Below are positions 14,021 to 24,693 of a stretch of DNA of 64,000 nt, one piece after another; position 1 is the stretch's first letter, and every line of letters starts with the position of its first letter. Below the pieces are notes generated by a model. It was not told the origin of the DNA and made no database searches. It saw nothing but the letters and a program-made list of their open reading frames with translations. The translations under genes were made by a program, and so were the position numbers. This stretch comes from Effrenium voratum (taxonomy: Eukaryota; Sar; Dinophyceae; Suessiales; Symbiodiniaceae): positions 290,001-354,000 of the forward strand of contig CAUJNA010003733.1 of assembly GCA_963377175.1 (NCBI GenBank), read 5' to 3'.

Positions 14021-17000
14021 ATGTCGCGGCTCTTGTTCTTGTCGAATGTGGTGCTGGCTTTGACCAAGCCCCACATCCTCTTCGTCTTGGTCGACGACGT
14101 TGGCTGGGCCAATGTCGGTTTCAACTTGGAGCAGCCCAATCCTGAAGTGGTCACTCCCAACTTGGACACTTGCAAGTTAAGCATTCTTTGTTTCTTTGCT
14201 ATTTCGGCTAGTTAAGTCAATCCAATATGGGGATGGATGAATTTGTCTTTGTTCCCAGTCCGCGATTCAGGACAGTTTGGCGGCCAGCGGCATCCATTTG
14301 AAGCGGCATTACGTGCACAAGGTTTGCACCCCCTCGCGGACTTCTCTGCAGTCGGGACGCCTGCCAGTGCACGTCAACCCGGAGCTGGGCAATGCGTGCG
14401 CTGACAACACGGGCATCCCCTACAACATGACGGGGCTGGCGGAGAAGATGAAGCGCCCCAGCACTGGGAAGGGGTTCCTTGAAACACAACCAACAAAACC
14501 GTGTCTTTTTGGCCTGCCATCTGAGGCAAGGAGGGTACAAGACCCATTTTGCCGGCAAGTGGGACGCCGGCATGGCGACTCCTGCACACACACCACACGG
14601 CCGGGGCTACGACACCAGCTTGAACTACTTTGCACACCACAACGACTACTGGAGCCAGGCGAGCGTCGGGCAAGTTTCCTTTGAACCTGGTTTCCCTTAG
14701 GGGGCTTAGTCTGGGCAAAGAAAGAACGAGCTCACCGAACGGGGCAAAATGAGCTCACCCATGAAGGTTTCCGGGGGATTCCTAGTTTCCGGTTTGGCAA
14801 TAGTAACCTTTGTGGAGAAGGGGGTGTCGTGTGAGGTACCCTTTGGTGGTGTTAAAGGGAAACCAACAGGAAAACCCACTATTCTTTCTTGGGGGGGAGG
14901 GTCCCCTATAAAATCAAGACGCATCCAGAAGGTGCTGGAAGAGGTTGGCCCAACCGAGGCGAATATGGGCAATTGCTGCGAGAACGATCAGTCGATCATC
15001 GATCTGTGGCGAACCGACAGGGGTGCGGCGGATGTGAACGGCACAGATTTCTCCGAGTTCTTGTACCAGAAGGAGCTCGGGGAGCCCCACCCCTCTGTCA
15101 ACACGACTTTTTGTCCTCATGGCCCATGCATGTCGGCCTCACAGAAAGGTAAAAGGGCCGAAGAATTGGACACATGAACCCTGATCATGACCTTTTGTCA
15201 AGTCCCCATCCCCTTCCAAGTCTTGGGCTGTAGATTTCTCAAGGAGCTGGTTGGCATCGTGGAGCGCCACGACCCCTCGGAGCCCTTGTTCCTCTTCTAC
15301 GCGCCTCACGTGGCCCATTTCCCGCTGCAGGTCCCTCGGGCGTACTACGAGAAGCTCAGCTTCATGACGGATGATGAGGGGCTTTGTATCGCGCGGACGC
15401 CAAAGGACGGGAGAGAAGCGTCCTTTTAAACCCTGGAAAAGGCCATTTTAGCTTCTACCATGTGGGTGTGGCTCAAAATTAAACAGGCGGGTTACGCAGG
15501 TGTTGGTCCATGTTTCCACTTACCAGGGTTCCATTTTGGTACCGGTTTTTTGAGCCACAGCCATGTGGTTTAATTGGGATATACGCTTAGCCGCTTATAT
15601 ACACCTTTGCAACCGTTGGACCATGTTAGGACCAAACGTCAATGGGTCCCCTTCTAACGAGCGCGTGGCGTGCTTTTTGGTTTTCTTTGACACCGCGCCA
15701 AACAGGTGAAACAGGTGCCCTCAACAGGAACTCGCGTATGCGGACAAATGCGGATTTTGCTTTTGCCACTTTGCCATGGCTGGCAAAGAGAATCCCCTCT
15801 TGAGAAGTCGCCGTGATCAAGTTGCCATGGTAGCCTGCGTCACAAAGCGTGTTTTCCACACCCACGCGTTTCATGACAGCCGAAGCCTGTCTGCAAGATT
15901 GCTCAGATGTTCATGTGGAACCAGCAAAACGAAAAAGCAGCGATTCACAAGGGCTTCCGCTCGGACTGGCGGCTTTTGGATCACCACCTTATTGGACATA
16001 TATATACATATATGTACATACATATATATATATATATACATATATATATGTATATATACATATATATCTGACCTGCTGTATACGTTCCATCTTGGTATGC
16101 CGATCTGGCCCAAAAAGAGGGAACAGAAGAGCCCTTTGCTATTCTGCCGGGGAGTCACATGGACAGGACCTGCATCCTATTGACCCAGCCCACCCGGACC
16201 TGGAGTACAAGTGTCGTCAACAGCATGCGGCCATGATTATGCTCATGGACGAGGCGTGACTCATCGTGACTCAAAATGCTTGAGGGGGCTCTCAAAGCAT
16301 CCGGCATCCGGGCCTAAGTGTAGAAGCTCTGGTGGAGTTGTTGTTTTTTCGGGAGTTGGTCAAAACCCTGTTGTTGTTTTTTGTTTGCGCGGGTTGATCA
16401 GGGTTCCTCAAAGATGTATCCTGCAAAACCGGCTTCGAGACCGGTCTTTTTGGGGACCCTTGCTCCATCTTGAAGGGGTACTCACTCAGCCTGAGTTCAT
16501 GGACTTTCAACTTTCTGGGTTTGGACCCTTTTAGTCGTCACTCCAAGCGGCAAACAAACCGTTTGGCTTTGCCTTTTTAAGGCCGGTCCTCTCGTTGGGA
16601 CGACCCTGTTTTTGGGCCCTCACTCGAGCCGAAGGGGTCCCCAGCTTCCGTTGTGTCACTTTCCGGCAAGACCAGTTGAGTAACTCAACAAGCCAGTGTG
16701 TGGAATGTGTGGCTTTTTTTGGGTTGGTCCACTCCAGCCGTCGGCCGTCAGGTGGTGGGCAGCATCACCTCCGCCTTCAAGGCCAAGGGCATGTGGGAGA
16801 CGCTCGGAGCACGCCAGGCGGCCACCTGAGGCCCTGGGAAACCGTCCCAACCGGAGCGAGCCAGCGGATTGTTTTTTTTTTTTTGTTTTTGGCCCCAGAA
16901 GCAGTTCTCCTTTACCGCCATGGGTTTTGAAAAAAAAAATGGGGTAGGCGATCTTAAGACCAGGTGTTGAGTGTGGCTTGTGTGTTGGCACTGTTTTTCT

Positions 17001-20000
17001 TTTCTTGTTCCAAGCGGCAAGGTTCTTCGTCAGCGCGTCACATATTTGCAGTGGTTTGTCGGGTTCTTGTATGGGGCAATATTTGTCCCCGGCACAGGTC
17101 CCAAATAAAGAAGCCTTCATGTCCATGCCGCCGTTAGCCTTCATGTCCATGCCGCCGTTAGTTTATAGCTCCTATGTGCCACATGTACAGGTCATACACG
17201 GGACCTCCAGCTGCATGTTTGGGGCACCCAGATGCCCCGACTTAGGTAGCTTTCCCTTTGCTCCAAGGAGCCCCCATGTGGACTTCCATGGCCACTAGAG
17301 TACCTGGTAAAGCCAGCGAGGGATCACATGATTTAAAAGAAAAGAAAGAAATGCTTCGCTTCCTGGGGCGCCTTCCCCTGCACAAGGGCAAGGGTGGGCG
17401 GACGCTTGTTTGGATTGGATTGGGGATTTGAATCCCGGGTTGTGGGGGTTCGGAAGCTGCCCCAAGAACACCTCAAAATGCAGAATAGGCTCACCGGTGA
17501 TCGTTTGTCTGGTTGGCACTGTGGATTGATGAACGACAAAAACCAGCATCCAACGCCTTGTCTATTGGCAAGGAAACCTTGGGGTGTGTGTGTGTGTGTG
17601 GGTTGGGCGTTTAGGGTGAACCTTTGTTGGTTGATTTGAACGGGACACCAACCATTTTGGGGGGTTCCCCTATGTTGTGGGTTCCCCTATGTTTTGGGTT
17701 CCCCTATGTTTTGGGTTCCCCTATGTTTTGGGTTCCCCATTTTTTTGGTTCAAAAGGGACACCAGTCATTGTGGAGGAGGTTTCCGTGCTTTTTCGGGTT
17801 CCCCTATTTTTTGTGGGTCCTCCATTCATTTTCGAGATTCCCCCCCATTTTGACATATGGGTGTCTCTTTTTTTAGGGGACCCCCTAAATTGTGGTTTTC
17901 CTGCTGGTTTCCTTTAAAACCACCAAAACAATGGCCCCCTCCAAAAAGGACACACCCATAGCCGGTTGGTTCATAAAGGAACCACATTCCCCCTGTTGTG
18001 ACCTACACCCCATTTGTTGGGCTACCCCCCCCATATTTTAGTTTTGACACATACATACCCCAGGGGTTTTTTCCACCCAGGAACACTCTCATGATCTTCT
18101 CCTCCGACAATGGCGGCCCGGTCTATCTGCCGGAGAACGCCGCCTCCAACTGGCCGCTGCGGGGCGGGAAGTACGGCGACTTCGACGGCGGCGTCCGCGC
18201 TGTGGCCTTTGTGTCGGGCGGAAGCTCGGTTTGCACGGCCGACGTGTGGGGGGTGGGGTTGAAATGGGGGTTTCAATCTTTATGGGTGTGAATCCCCCTG
18301 GACACTACCCTTTTCCATCAAATAGTGTGAACCTGAATGAGGGACCCTTTCATGGACACTATTTGGGTGGGGATTTTGTGAGTCCAACCACTTTGGAGGT
18401 GGTTCCTTATTTAAATTCATGGCCAAACGGGGAACCCCTCCAGTGGTTTCCTTTAGGTTTCTCTGAAAAACCATCCCAGGCTCGAGGAAAAATGAGAATG
18501 GGAGCCATTATCTGACACTTGTTATCCTTCTCGGTTGAAAGGGGAAGCCACCGAGGCCCAAGACATTTGCTAGACTTGGCCAAGTTGGATGAAGCTTGCA
18601 AGGAGTTGAATCAAGGCCCTTTTTGCCCTGATCTCGAATGGTTGCATGCCGGACGTCGCTGCTTGAATCATCGGGCGCTGCATACTTCATAGTACATAGA
18701 AGTTGCCACATTGCTTGAAATCTTCATCCTTGGCAGAGTGTTAGCCGTCATGACTCACTTAGAGGGTCCCTATAACCCTTTGAGTAAGTGATCTGTGAGG
18801 GGAGGAGAGGAGGCAAAGCTCAGCAGGCACTTGGAACCACAAGTCCTTATTTGGGGACTGGCGTGAAAGTCACCGACCTTCTTTTGTAGAATAGTTCCAT
18901 ATGGCCATGGGGCATAGCCTATGGCTCCATTTTGAGGTGGATGAACATCCATTTGCCAGCTACTTTCACCAGGGGTACAGGGTTTTGACCCATAGCCATA
19001 TAGGTTCAAGTCTCACCATATTTGCTTAAATCAAGTCACACAACTGTTGGGGGCAAAAGCTGAGGAAGTCCTTCCTTTTGCCTGGTCCCTTCAAGGGATG
19101 TCATGGAATCCCACGAAGGAAGCCCACAGGAAAGGTTCAGATAGGGCCATTCCAATTCTCGAAGATTTCTGCCTGCATCCCCGGTTGGAGATGTGATTTT
19201 GCCATCAGTTGCTGAGGCTTGGCAAACACACATGCCCGGCAAAATCGCCCCTGGTGGTTCCCAGCCATCCTTTTTGTTGCTGGGGTGTTCAGGGTTTAGT
19301 GGTTGGGTGTCACTTGACCCACAAGTCAAACTCACTGTTAGCAGATCTGAACACGGACAGCCCAGGTACCCTCCCACCTGCGATTCCATGGGTTTGTGCA
19401 CAGACCCCTGTAGAAAGACTACTTTCCTCTTGGTTAGTTGGCCTTTGTGCTAACTTCCATGTTAGTTGGTGGGAGGGTAAGGGATGTGTAAATTCATGGC
19501 ACTGGCAAGCTTCGGAGGATATGTTCCTGCGCACCTTCGGGGCACCAGCAACAGTGGAATCATCCACATCGCGGACTGGTACGCCACGCTGAGCCTTTGC
19601 CCAATGGCAACTTTTGAGGTGTTGTTGTTTTAATCCACTAATGCGGTTGGCATATGTGCAAGGATTTGTTTCCATGTTTCCACCACCATAGCTGTTGAAT
19701 GGATTGTTTGTTTGTTATTGAACATCCCACACAGATTTGACATGTGTCACTTGTCCAGTTTCCAATCAACACAAAGGCATCAAACAGCGGTCGTTGTCCA
19801 AGTCACCCTCCAAGGATATCTGAGATCACCTCTCGGATGACGCACCAACAGAGGTTTTTTTTTGTTTTCTTATATACGTGTTGTTTCCCTAGAATCAAGA
19901 AGCCATTCAAACATATAATGGCAAGTGGCCCTGCCATGAAGAGTGTCCTTTTTCCTTTTGCATGTTTGTTTTCCTTCCTAACAACTAGCTGGTCGAGGGT

Positions 20001-23000
20001 TTGGGGAATGAATTGATACCCATTGAACAAAGAAAAGCAAGGGATATGGCTACCTCCGACTACAAGGGAAGCCACCAGGGATGGTTCAGTTTGTGCTCCT
20101 TGGCTGATCACTTGGATCTTTAACCTTCACGTTAGTGGGGCACGTTGTTGCCTTAAACAAGTTTTCGCTGTGGAGACGCATGTTTTCCCCACTTTCTCCA
20201 GAAACCATGGTGAACATGTCCGAAGTCGACTTGTTTTTTTGTTTTACCCAGAGACCAGAAGACCACCTGGCCACGTAAGGACCGGCTTGGCCCAGGTCGA
20301 CGCCACCGATTTCCGTGCGGCGAAGGCGGGGTTGCCGGGCATCGACTCCCTAGACATGTGGCCCTTCCTCACGGGCAGCTCGGCGGAATTCGGGCCGAGT
20401 TGTCGGATTTGTTGGACGAGTTTCACGATTTGTTGGATGCTCAACCAACGTAAGGTAAGTATAATATATCCATAGTTATAAGGGGACTAATCACCAGTTG
20501 CACCAGTTGCAATCATGGTTATAACCTAGTTAACTTACGGCGCTTGAGCATCCAAGTTTATTTCAATGGACTTGGGGGAGGTAAGTTCTAGAGATCGGAT
20601 ATGTCCCCAACTTTCCTTGTTGTGACTCCTCGGCCGAATTTGACTCGGACATCGACATGGAATTCTCATTTGGGGCCCATTTGTTTCACCTCAATGGCAT
20701 TGGAGCGTAATTTCTGGAGATCTCGGATGCGTCCAATTTCCCTTTTGACTCGAAAAATGGGATTGGGGAACTCTCTAGGTGGAACCTGGGTCTAGCCCTT
20801 TTTTTTGGCATTCCCCCTTTGTTTGCATCCATGGGTTTCTGTTGCCTGGGGGTGGTGGGGTAGAAACCTTTGGTCATTCTAGGTGAGCCCTTTGTCCAAA
20901 CTTTGAGATTTGGTTCCCATGGTTCCAGGGATTGATTCCACGTGTGTGTGTGTGTGCGCGTTTTCTGACCCTTTTCACTTTGCTTTAAAGGGAAACCAAG
21001 AGGAAAGGTTTCTCTATTTTGACACACACGCACACACATTCTCTTCAACCAACATTGTATTTTGTTCACATAAGCGCGCTTTCCTCTTGGTTTTTGAGTG
21101 GTTAATTAGCGTGCTTTGCTTTCCCAACCCAGAGTCAAAAAGGGTGGCCTTTGGGGTCATCTGGTATCAAGGGGTTAAGAGGGTCAGCAATATCAAGGGG
21201 AAGCCCCCCCTTCGAAAACTCCCTCATTTTGTGAACGAAATGGTTTCTGATCGGGGGAAACCAAAAACAAAAAGCAAGTCGATTCCGCCGGGCTTAAGTC
21301 CCAAGCCCCTTCCGCGAAAGGCCTTTAGTGCAGGGGTTTGGCTCGGTATCTCAGCCAGGAGACCCAGAGGTTTGGTTCCATTGGCCGACGGCCTCGATCT
21401 CGCTGAGGCGACTTGAAGGAGTCCCCACGGGAGGTGATCCCTATGGGTCCTGGCGCTCTGAGACTCGGATGACACGAGTTTTTTCCCTTTTTCGGGCAAG
21501 TGAAGGTTGCCCCTTTTTACCTGGAGCCTGACGGAAAAGAAGAAAAAAAAACACGTCCCTTGAACAGGACACTGGTCCAAGCTGTATCCCCTCGAAATGT
21601 CGAACGGTTGCATGTTAATTGGTGGGAGGCAGTGGGAAGTCCCAACCACTCCCTGGTTTGGACTTTCCTCTTGCTGCAATGTCCAGAGTAATCCGACACA
21701 GTGCTGGACTTGAGCCACTTTTTGGGTTTGGACCATTTTGGAGGGACACGTTTGGAAGGCTTGGAACTGTTTTTGGCCAATCCACTCAGCCAGAGTTTGA
21801 CGTTGCCGTCTGGTTTGTTCCTGCGATTGGGTAGATCGGGTAGACCAGCCTCATACCAAGTGTTGATTACCTTTAACGGGGAAGGAACATGGATTTGGGT
21901 AGACCTTTGTACCAGTTGTTGAGCATGACTCAAATGGCAACTGAATTTGAGCAGCGAGCACATCCAAGAGAAGAAGCATCAGCAAATGAGCCATGGTGCA
22001 CGCACCCGTTTAATGTGAGGTAAGGAAGGTTTTTGTTCTTCCCTTATATAGAGAGTCTAGACACATCCTTTAAAGATATTCATGACAATTGCAGCCACAG
22101 GGAGGCTTGACCATAGCTCTAATGACCATGGCTCTAATCACTCACTGGCAAATTCACATGGGTTGCCAGGTTCGAGTCCTTGAAGTGCCATTCAAAAGGA
22201 CTCTAGATCAGTCTACTTCCAGGACACTCTGTGGCCTCCAATACCGGTTTTTCACGTGCGCCCTGAATTCGTCAAGTCACTCCCTGAAGCAGGTAGTTTT
22301 GGGATGTGCGGTTTTCCTGGGTTGCAGTGCCGCAAACTACCCTTAAACGGATCTTGGTGGCTCCCAGCCATCCTAATAGCTTTTGAGCTTTTTAGTGTTT
22401 AGTGGGGGTTTCCATTTAACCCACTAAAGGTTTAACTTTGAGCGAGGGATCTGAGGGCAGCCGAGGGATGTCACCCATCTTTGAGGGTCCAGGCAGAGTC
22501 ATAGGAAACCGACCGCCTCTGCCCTTTCCCCGCAAAACAGCGAGGCTGTGGGGCCGCTGGAAGCTGGTGCATCACGGAACCTCGCCGAGCTTCTGGCAGG
22601 GTCCCAGGTGCGGCCCTAAAAGTGTTTTTATTTTTTGTTTTTCCGGGCGGTGGGCGACCTATACGAAGAATTGAACCTCCCCATCACACGGTGGTACACC
22701 AAGGAACAGTCGGCGGTTCCCAGCCATCCCCTGAGCTGTTTAATGGGTTTTTAGGTGCTTTAGTGGTTGGATCTCCGTTTGACCCAAAACTGTTCGACTT
22801 TTCCCCTCAGCTGTTTAGTTGTTTTTAGGCAAAAAACGACTGTTTTCAAGGGATCTGAAAACGGAGCAGCCTATAAGCCCACATGGGATTGGCATGGCCA
22901 TCTCGCTGAGATCTTTCTCGCTGGAGGTATCCCAACAGCAGCTGCCAGGAGTCCCGGGAAGCGGCCTGCCAGGCCGGTCCTGGCTGCGTTTGGAGGTCGC

Positions 23001-24168
23001 TGCCTTTTGGGTGACGGAGGCTCCAGCGGCCAAGAAGACGAAGGGACGCCCTGCTGGGAGGCTGTTTTTAACAAGGCTCCTCGTGGCTTGTGTGTAATGG
23101 AAACCAGCATTCCAAGCCCAGATTCATGCGCCCTAGGCAGCGCTGGTTTCAACTGGGTCCTTCTGGGTCCATTTGAATTGTTTTCAAAGGAAGCCATCCA
23201 AGGCGCGCCAGTTGAGGCCCTCTCGAGGGCTTTGATTTGTTTGGATGCTTGGGCCAACATGGGTTCGATCATTGATCCTCCCGCCGGCCTCTTTGCCAGA
23301 CAACAGAGTGACAAGTTGGATTCGCGCTGGGTCGGCTTCGACGGCATGTCCTGGCTTGTTACCATGGCCTGAGCTCTCAATACATTCACATTCATCAGGG
23401 CTCCTTAAAAGATCTCCATTTTGCAACCATTTGAAACATGTTGCTCTTTCTCCACCAAAATTTAGTTGGAAACCGCCATTTACAAATTGCAATGTTCAGG
23501 TGTACAATGCATCCGGATCCCTGTTCATCTCGAAGGATCAGGGCATTTTATGTCAAAACCCGCGGCCCGGGATTTGAGGCTCAAAGGATGAGCTGGGCGC
23601 AAGAGTCGAATGCCGTCCCAAGCGGGTCACGCGCCGGGTCGGCGGTTTCCTTTGGTTTGTCTAAGGCTTCGAAATCCCAACCGAACTAGAGCCCCTTACA
23701 TGGTTTTGGTTTCCTTTTGGTTCCTTTTGTTTCCTTTTGGTTCCTTTTGGTTCCGGGAAGGAGGTTCTAACACTTACGGGACATCACGAACTTGGCCAAC
23801 AAGTTTGTTTTGAAGAAAATCCAAGCAAGAACAATCCACACCCACTGCAGGCTCCCCCCCGTCAGACCTTACAAGACCCCACAAGACCCCTTTGACCCCA
23901 TCAAACCCCATAAGACCCCACAAGTCTCCAGAAGACTCCAGAAGACCCCATAAAACCCCATAAAACCCAATAAGACCCCATACGACCCCACAAGACCCCA
24001 TCAGACCCCTTTGTCCAACCCCACAAAAACCCAGTCGCCCAGCGCCAGGAGGGCTGTTTGTTCGACGTGATCTCCGACCCCACGGAGCAGCGCAACTTGT
24101 TCCTCGAGCGCCCAGACGTGGTGAGGCGCCTGCGGCGGCGGCTCAAAGCCGAGCCGCGGAGGCACTGA
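14021..24168 (+). CDS. Arylsulfatase B-like sulfatase, gene B (multi-exon, shorter C-terminus)
   Basis: Tandem paralogue of gene A. Exons: 14021-14164, 14271-14452, 14526-14658, 14959-15072, 15244-15378, 16167-16253, 16752-16798, 18081-18220, 19518-~19594, ~20281-20390, 21419-~21450, ~22550-22605, ~22927-22948 and 24049-24168. Exon 1 has a short hydrophobic leader followed by PHILFVLVDDVGWANVGFN. Exon 2 has VCTPSRTSLQSGR, the formylglycine CxPxR site. SSDNGGP, HIADWYATLS, ESPREV, SFWQGP and LFDVISDPTEQ follow. The protein ends PRRH and a TGA in the exon matching A's penultimate one, so the Cys-rich A tail (12830-12979) is missing. Phase works cleanly through 18220; around 19594-20281 and 22605-22927 I could not fix exact junctions, so the gene may be decaying. 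The substrate is unknown. Confidence 0.75.
14659..14958 (+). other. Intron present in sulfatase B, absent from A
   Basis: A predicted GC-AG intron of exactly 300 bases interrupts the exon between codons for SQ and ANM. Gene A reads SQANMQTCCEDDQS without a break at 5130-5165. The six bases AGGCGA stand at both borders, like a target-site duplication. Removing the intron restores the phase (133 plus 114 bases of flanking exon). Confidence 0.8.
15459..15570. repeat. MITE-like element, family M3, with direct-repeat flanks
   Basis: CCATGTGG flanks both sides. Just inside are GTGTGGCTCAAAA on the left and TTTTTTGAGCCACAG on the right, a terminal inverted repeat pair. The core resembles the copy at 12368-12457. 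This is the clearest insertion-like structure in the window. It sits in the intron following exon 15244-15378. Confidence 0.75.
15998..16069. repeat. AT-rich (TA)n/(CATA)n microsatellite
   Basis: About 70 bases of ATATAT interrupted by CATA and GTA, almost self-complementary throughout, so it could extrude as a cruciform. It lies inside an intron of sulfatase B. Confidence 0.9.
17112..17159. repeat. Perfect 24-base tandem duplication
   Basis: Two adjacent identical 24-base units starting AGCCTTCATGTCCATGC. They lie in the long intron 6 of sulfatase B. No coding role is apparent. Confidence 0.85.
17405..17440 (-). repeat. B-box-like fragment related to 11311-11385
   Basis: GGGGATTTGAATCCCGGG with the leader TTTGGATTGGATT resembles the piece at 11305-11331, where TTTGGATCGGTT precedes GGGGATTTGAACCCC. 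The minus strand reads as a tRNA T-arm or B box. Possibly a second remnant of the same short element. Confidence 0.3.
17663..17738. repeat. 17-base minisatellite in intron 6 of gene B
   Basis: About four nearly perfect copies of TTTTGGGTTCCCCTATG. It is the homologue of the imperfect array at 7344-7440 in gene A. Confidence 0.85.
18898..18999. repeat. MITE-like element related to M1
   Basis: Left end ATATGGCCATGGG and right end CCCATAGCCATAT form a terminal inverted repeat. TTCACCAGGGGTACAGGGTTTTGACCC matches the right half of M1. It lies in a late intron of sulfatase B. Confidence 0.6.
19251..19362. repeat. M2-related element in sulfatase B
   Basis: Starts GGTGGTTCCCAGCCATCC and ends GATCTGAACACGGACAGCC, with GTTTAGTGGTTGGGTGTCAC between. 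It is a diverged copy of the M2 family. Confidence 0.55.
22356..22462. repeat. M2 element in sulfatase B
   Basis: Starts GGTGGCTCCCAGCCATCC and ends GGGATCTGAGGGCAGCC, nearly identical at both ends to the copy at 4837-4946, with a diverged TTTAGTG- and CACTAAAG-containing centre. Confidence 0.7.
22708..22872. repeat. Diverged M2 element in sulfatase B
   Basis: Starts CGGTTCCCAGCCATCCCC and ends GGGATCTGAAAACGGAGCAGCC. The interior holds two GCTGTTTA...TTTTTAGG words and is longer than other M2 copies. It lies only about 245 bases after the 22356 copy. Confidence 0.5.
23398..23521. repeat. Dispersed repeat M4, copy in sulfatase B
   Basis: Counterpart of 6798-6918. Shares AAAAGATCTCCATTTT, GAAACATGTTGC, TTGCAATGTTCAGGTGTA and GGATCCCTG. 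It sits in the intron before the last exon of gene B, a different place in the gene from the A copy. Confidence 0.7.
23700..23757. repeat. TTCCTTTTGGTT tandem repeat
   Basis: Five or so units of GGTTCCTTTT with small changes, a pyrimidine-rich tract in the intron upstream of the last sulfatase B exon. Confidence 0.8.
23868..24003. repeat. AAGACCCCAT minisatellite
   Basis: About thirteen imperfect units of 9-11 bases (AAGACCCCAC, AAGACCCCAT, AAAACCCCAT and similar). The array ends only about 45 bases before the final sulfatase B exon, so it forms the 3' part of that intron. Confidence 0.85.
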
Positions 24169-24693
24169 GCACCCGGGGTCAGGTAACGGGGTCAGACCGA
24201 GTCCGGCGGCATTATTGTTGTTATTAGTAGATGATCATTGTTTTTTTATTATATATTGTGATTAGCCATGGTTCATATCATCATCAGGAACGTCGCGTTA
24301 GTGACCGACCTGTGGTGTTTTGGCTCAAGTTTTGGGTTCCGTCGCGCCTCGAATGGGCGTCGCCGAACCCCTGCGTCGACCGACGGCATCTCGGGGGAGA
24401 AAGAGACCTCGGGCCGCCGCCAGGTTGGTAGGGACCAGTCGTGCGGCCTGTTGTCGACCAAGGTTGCGGGTTAACCCTTTTCTTGTTTGGTTTGTTTTCC
24501 TTTGGTTGTTGTTCTCTGGTGTGTGGGAAACCCTGATCTTTGGGACCGGGGATTGGTTTGCTTTTGGGGAACCTTTCTTTTGTGGCTTGTTTACCCCAAC
24601 TTACCCATTGCCTGGGCACAGGCTCGTGCCCGAATCACAGGTTATCAGCCGTAGGACTTTCCTACGCGCTTGAGACCATCAACTACAAGCTCT
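24169..24693 (+). other. Junction between sulfatase B and the retroelement
   Basis: No gene is seen here. It contains an AT-rich patch (24205-24262) possibly serving as the 3' end of sulfatase B, a 12-base spliced-leader-like word at 24318-24329, and the sequence leading into ORF1. The left boundary of the retroelement must lie here or in B's 3' flank, but no LTR can be defined because the matching right end lies outside the window. Confidence 0.5.
24318..24329 (+). promoter_or_regulatory. Possible relict of dinoflagellate spliced leader
   Basis: TTTTGGCTCAAG is identical to the last 12 bases of the 22-base dinoflagellate spliced leader as I know it. The preceding bases match poorly. It lies about 365 bases upstream of the ORF1 ATG on the same strand. 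A 12-base match is unlikely but not impossible by chance in 64 kb. If real, it could mark genomic re-insertion of a trans-spliced transcript. Confidence 0.35.

Noticed and set aside
17126..17136. A CGTTAG word in sulfatase B considered as a GNTA hairpin
   Set aside because: Only the closing C-G pair forms; the next bases are C and C. The few other CGNTAG words outside the element (near 4008, 6965 and 13972) likewise lack a stem.
23868..24003. Possible CRISPR-like array
   Set aside because: Units are 9-11 bases, directly adjacent and without spacers; this is a minisatellite in a eukaryotic intron.
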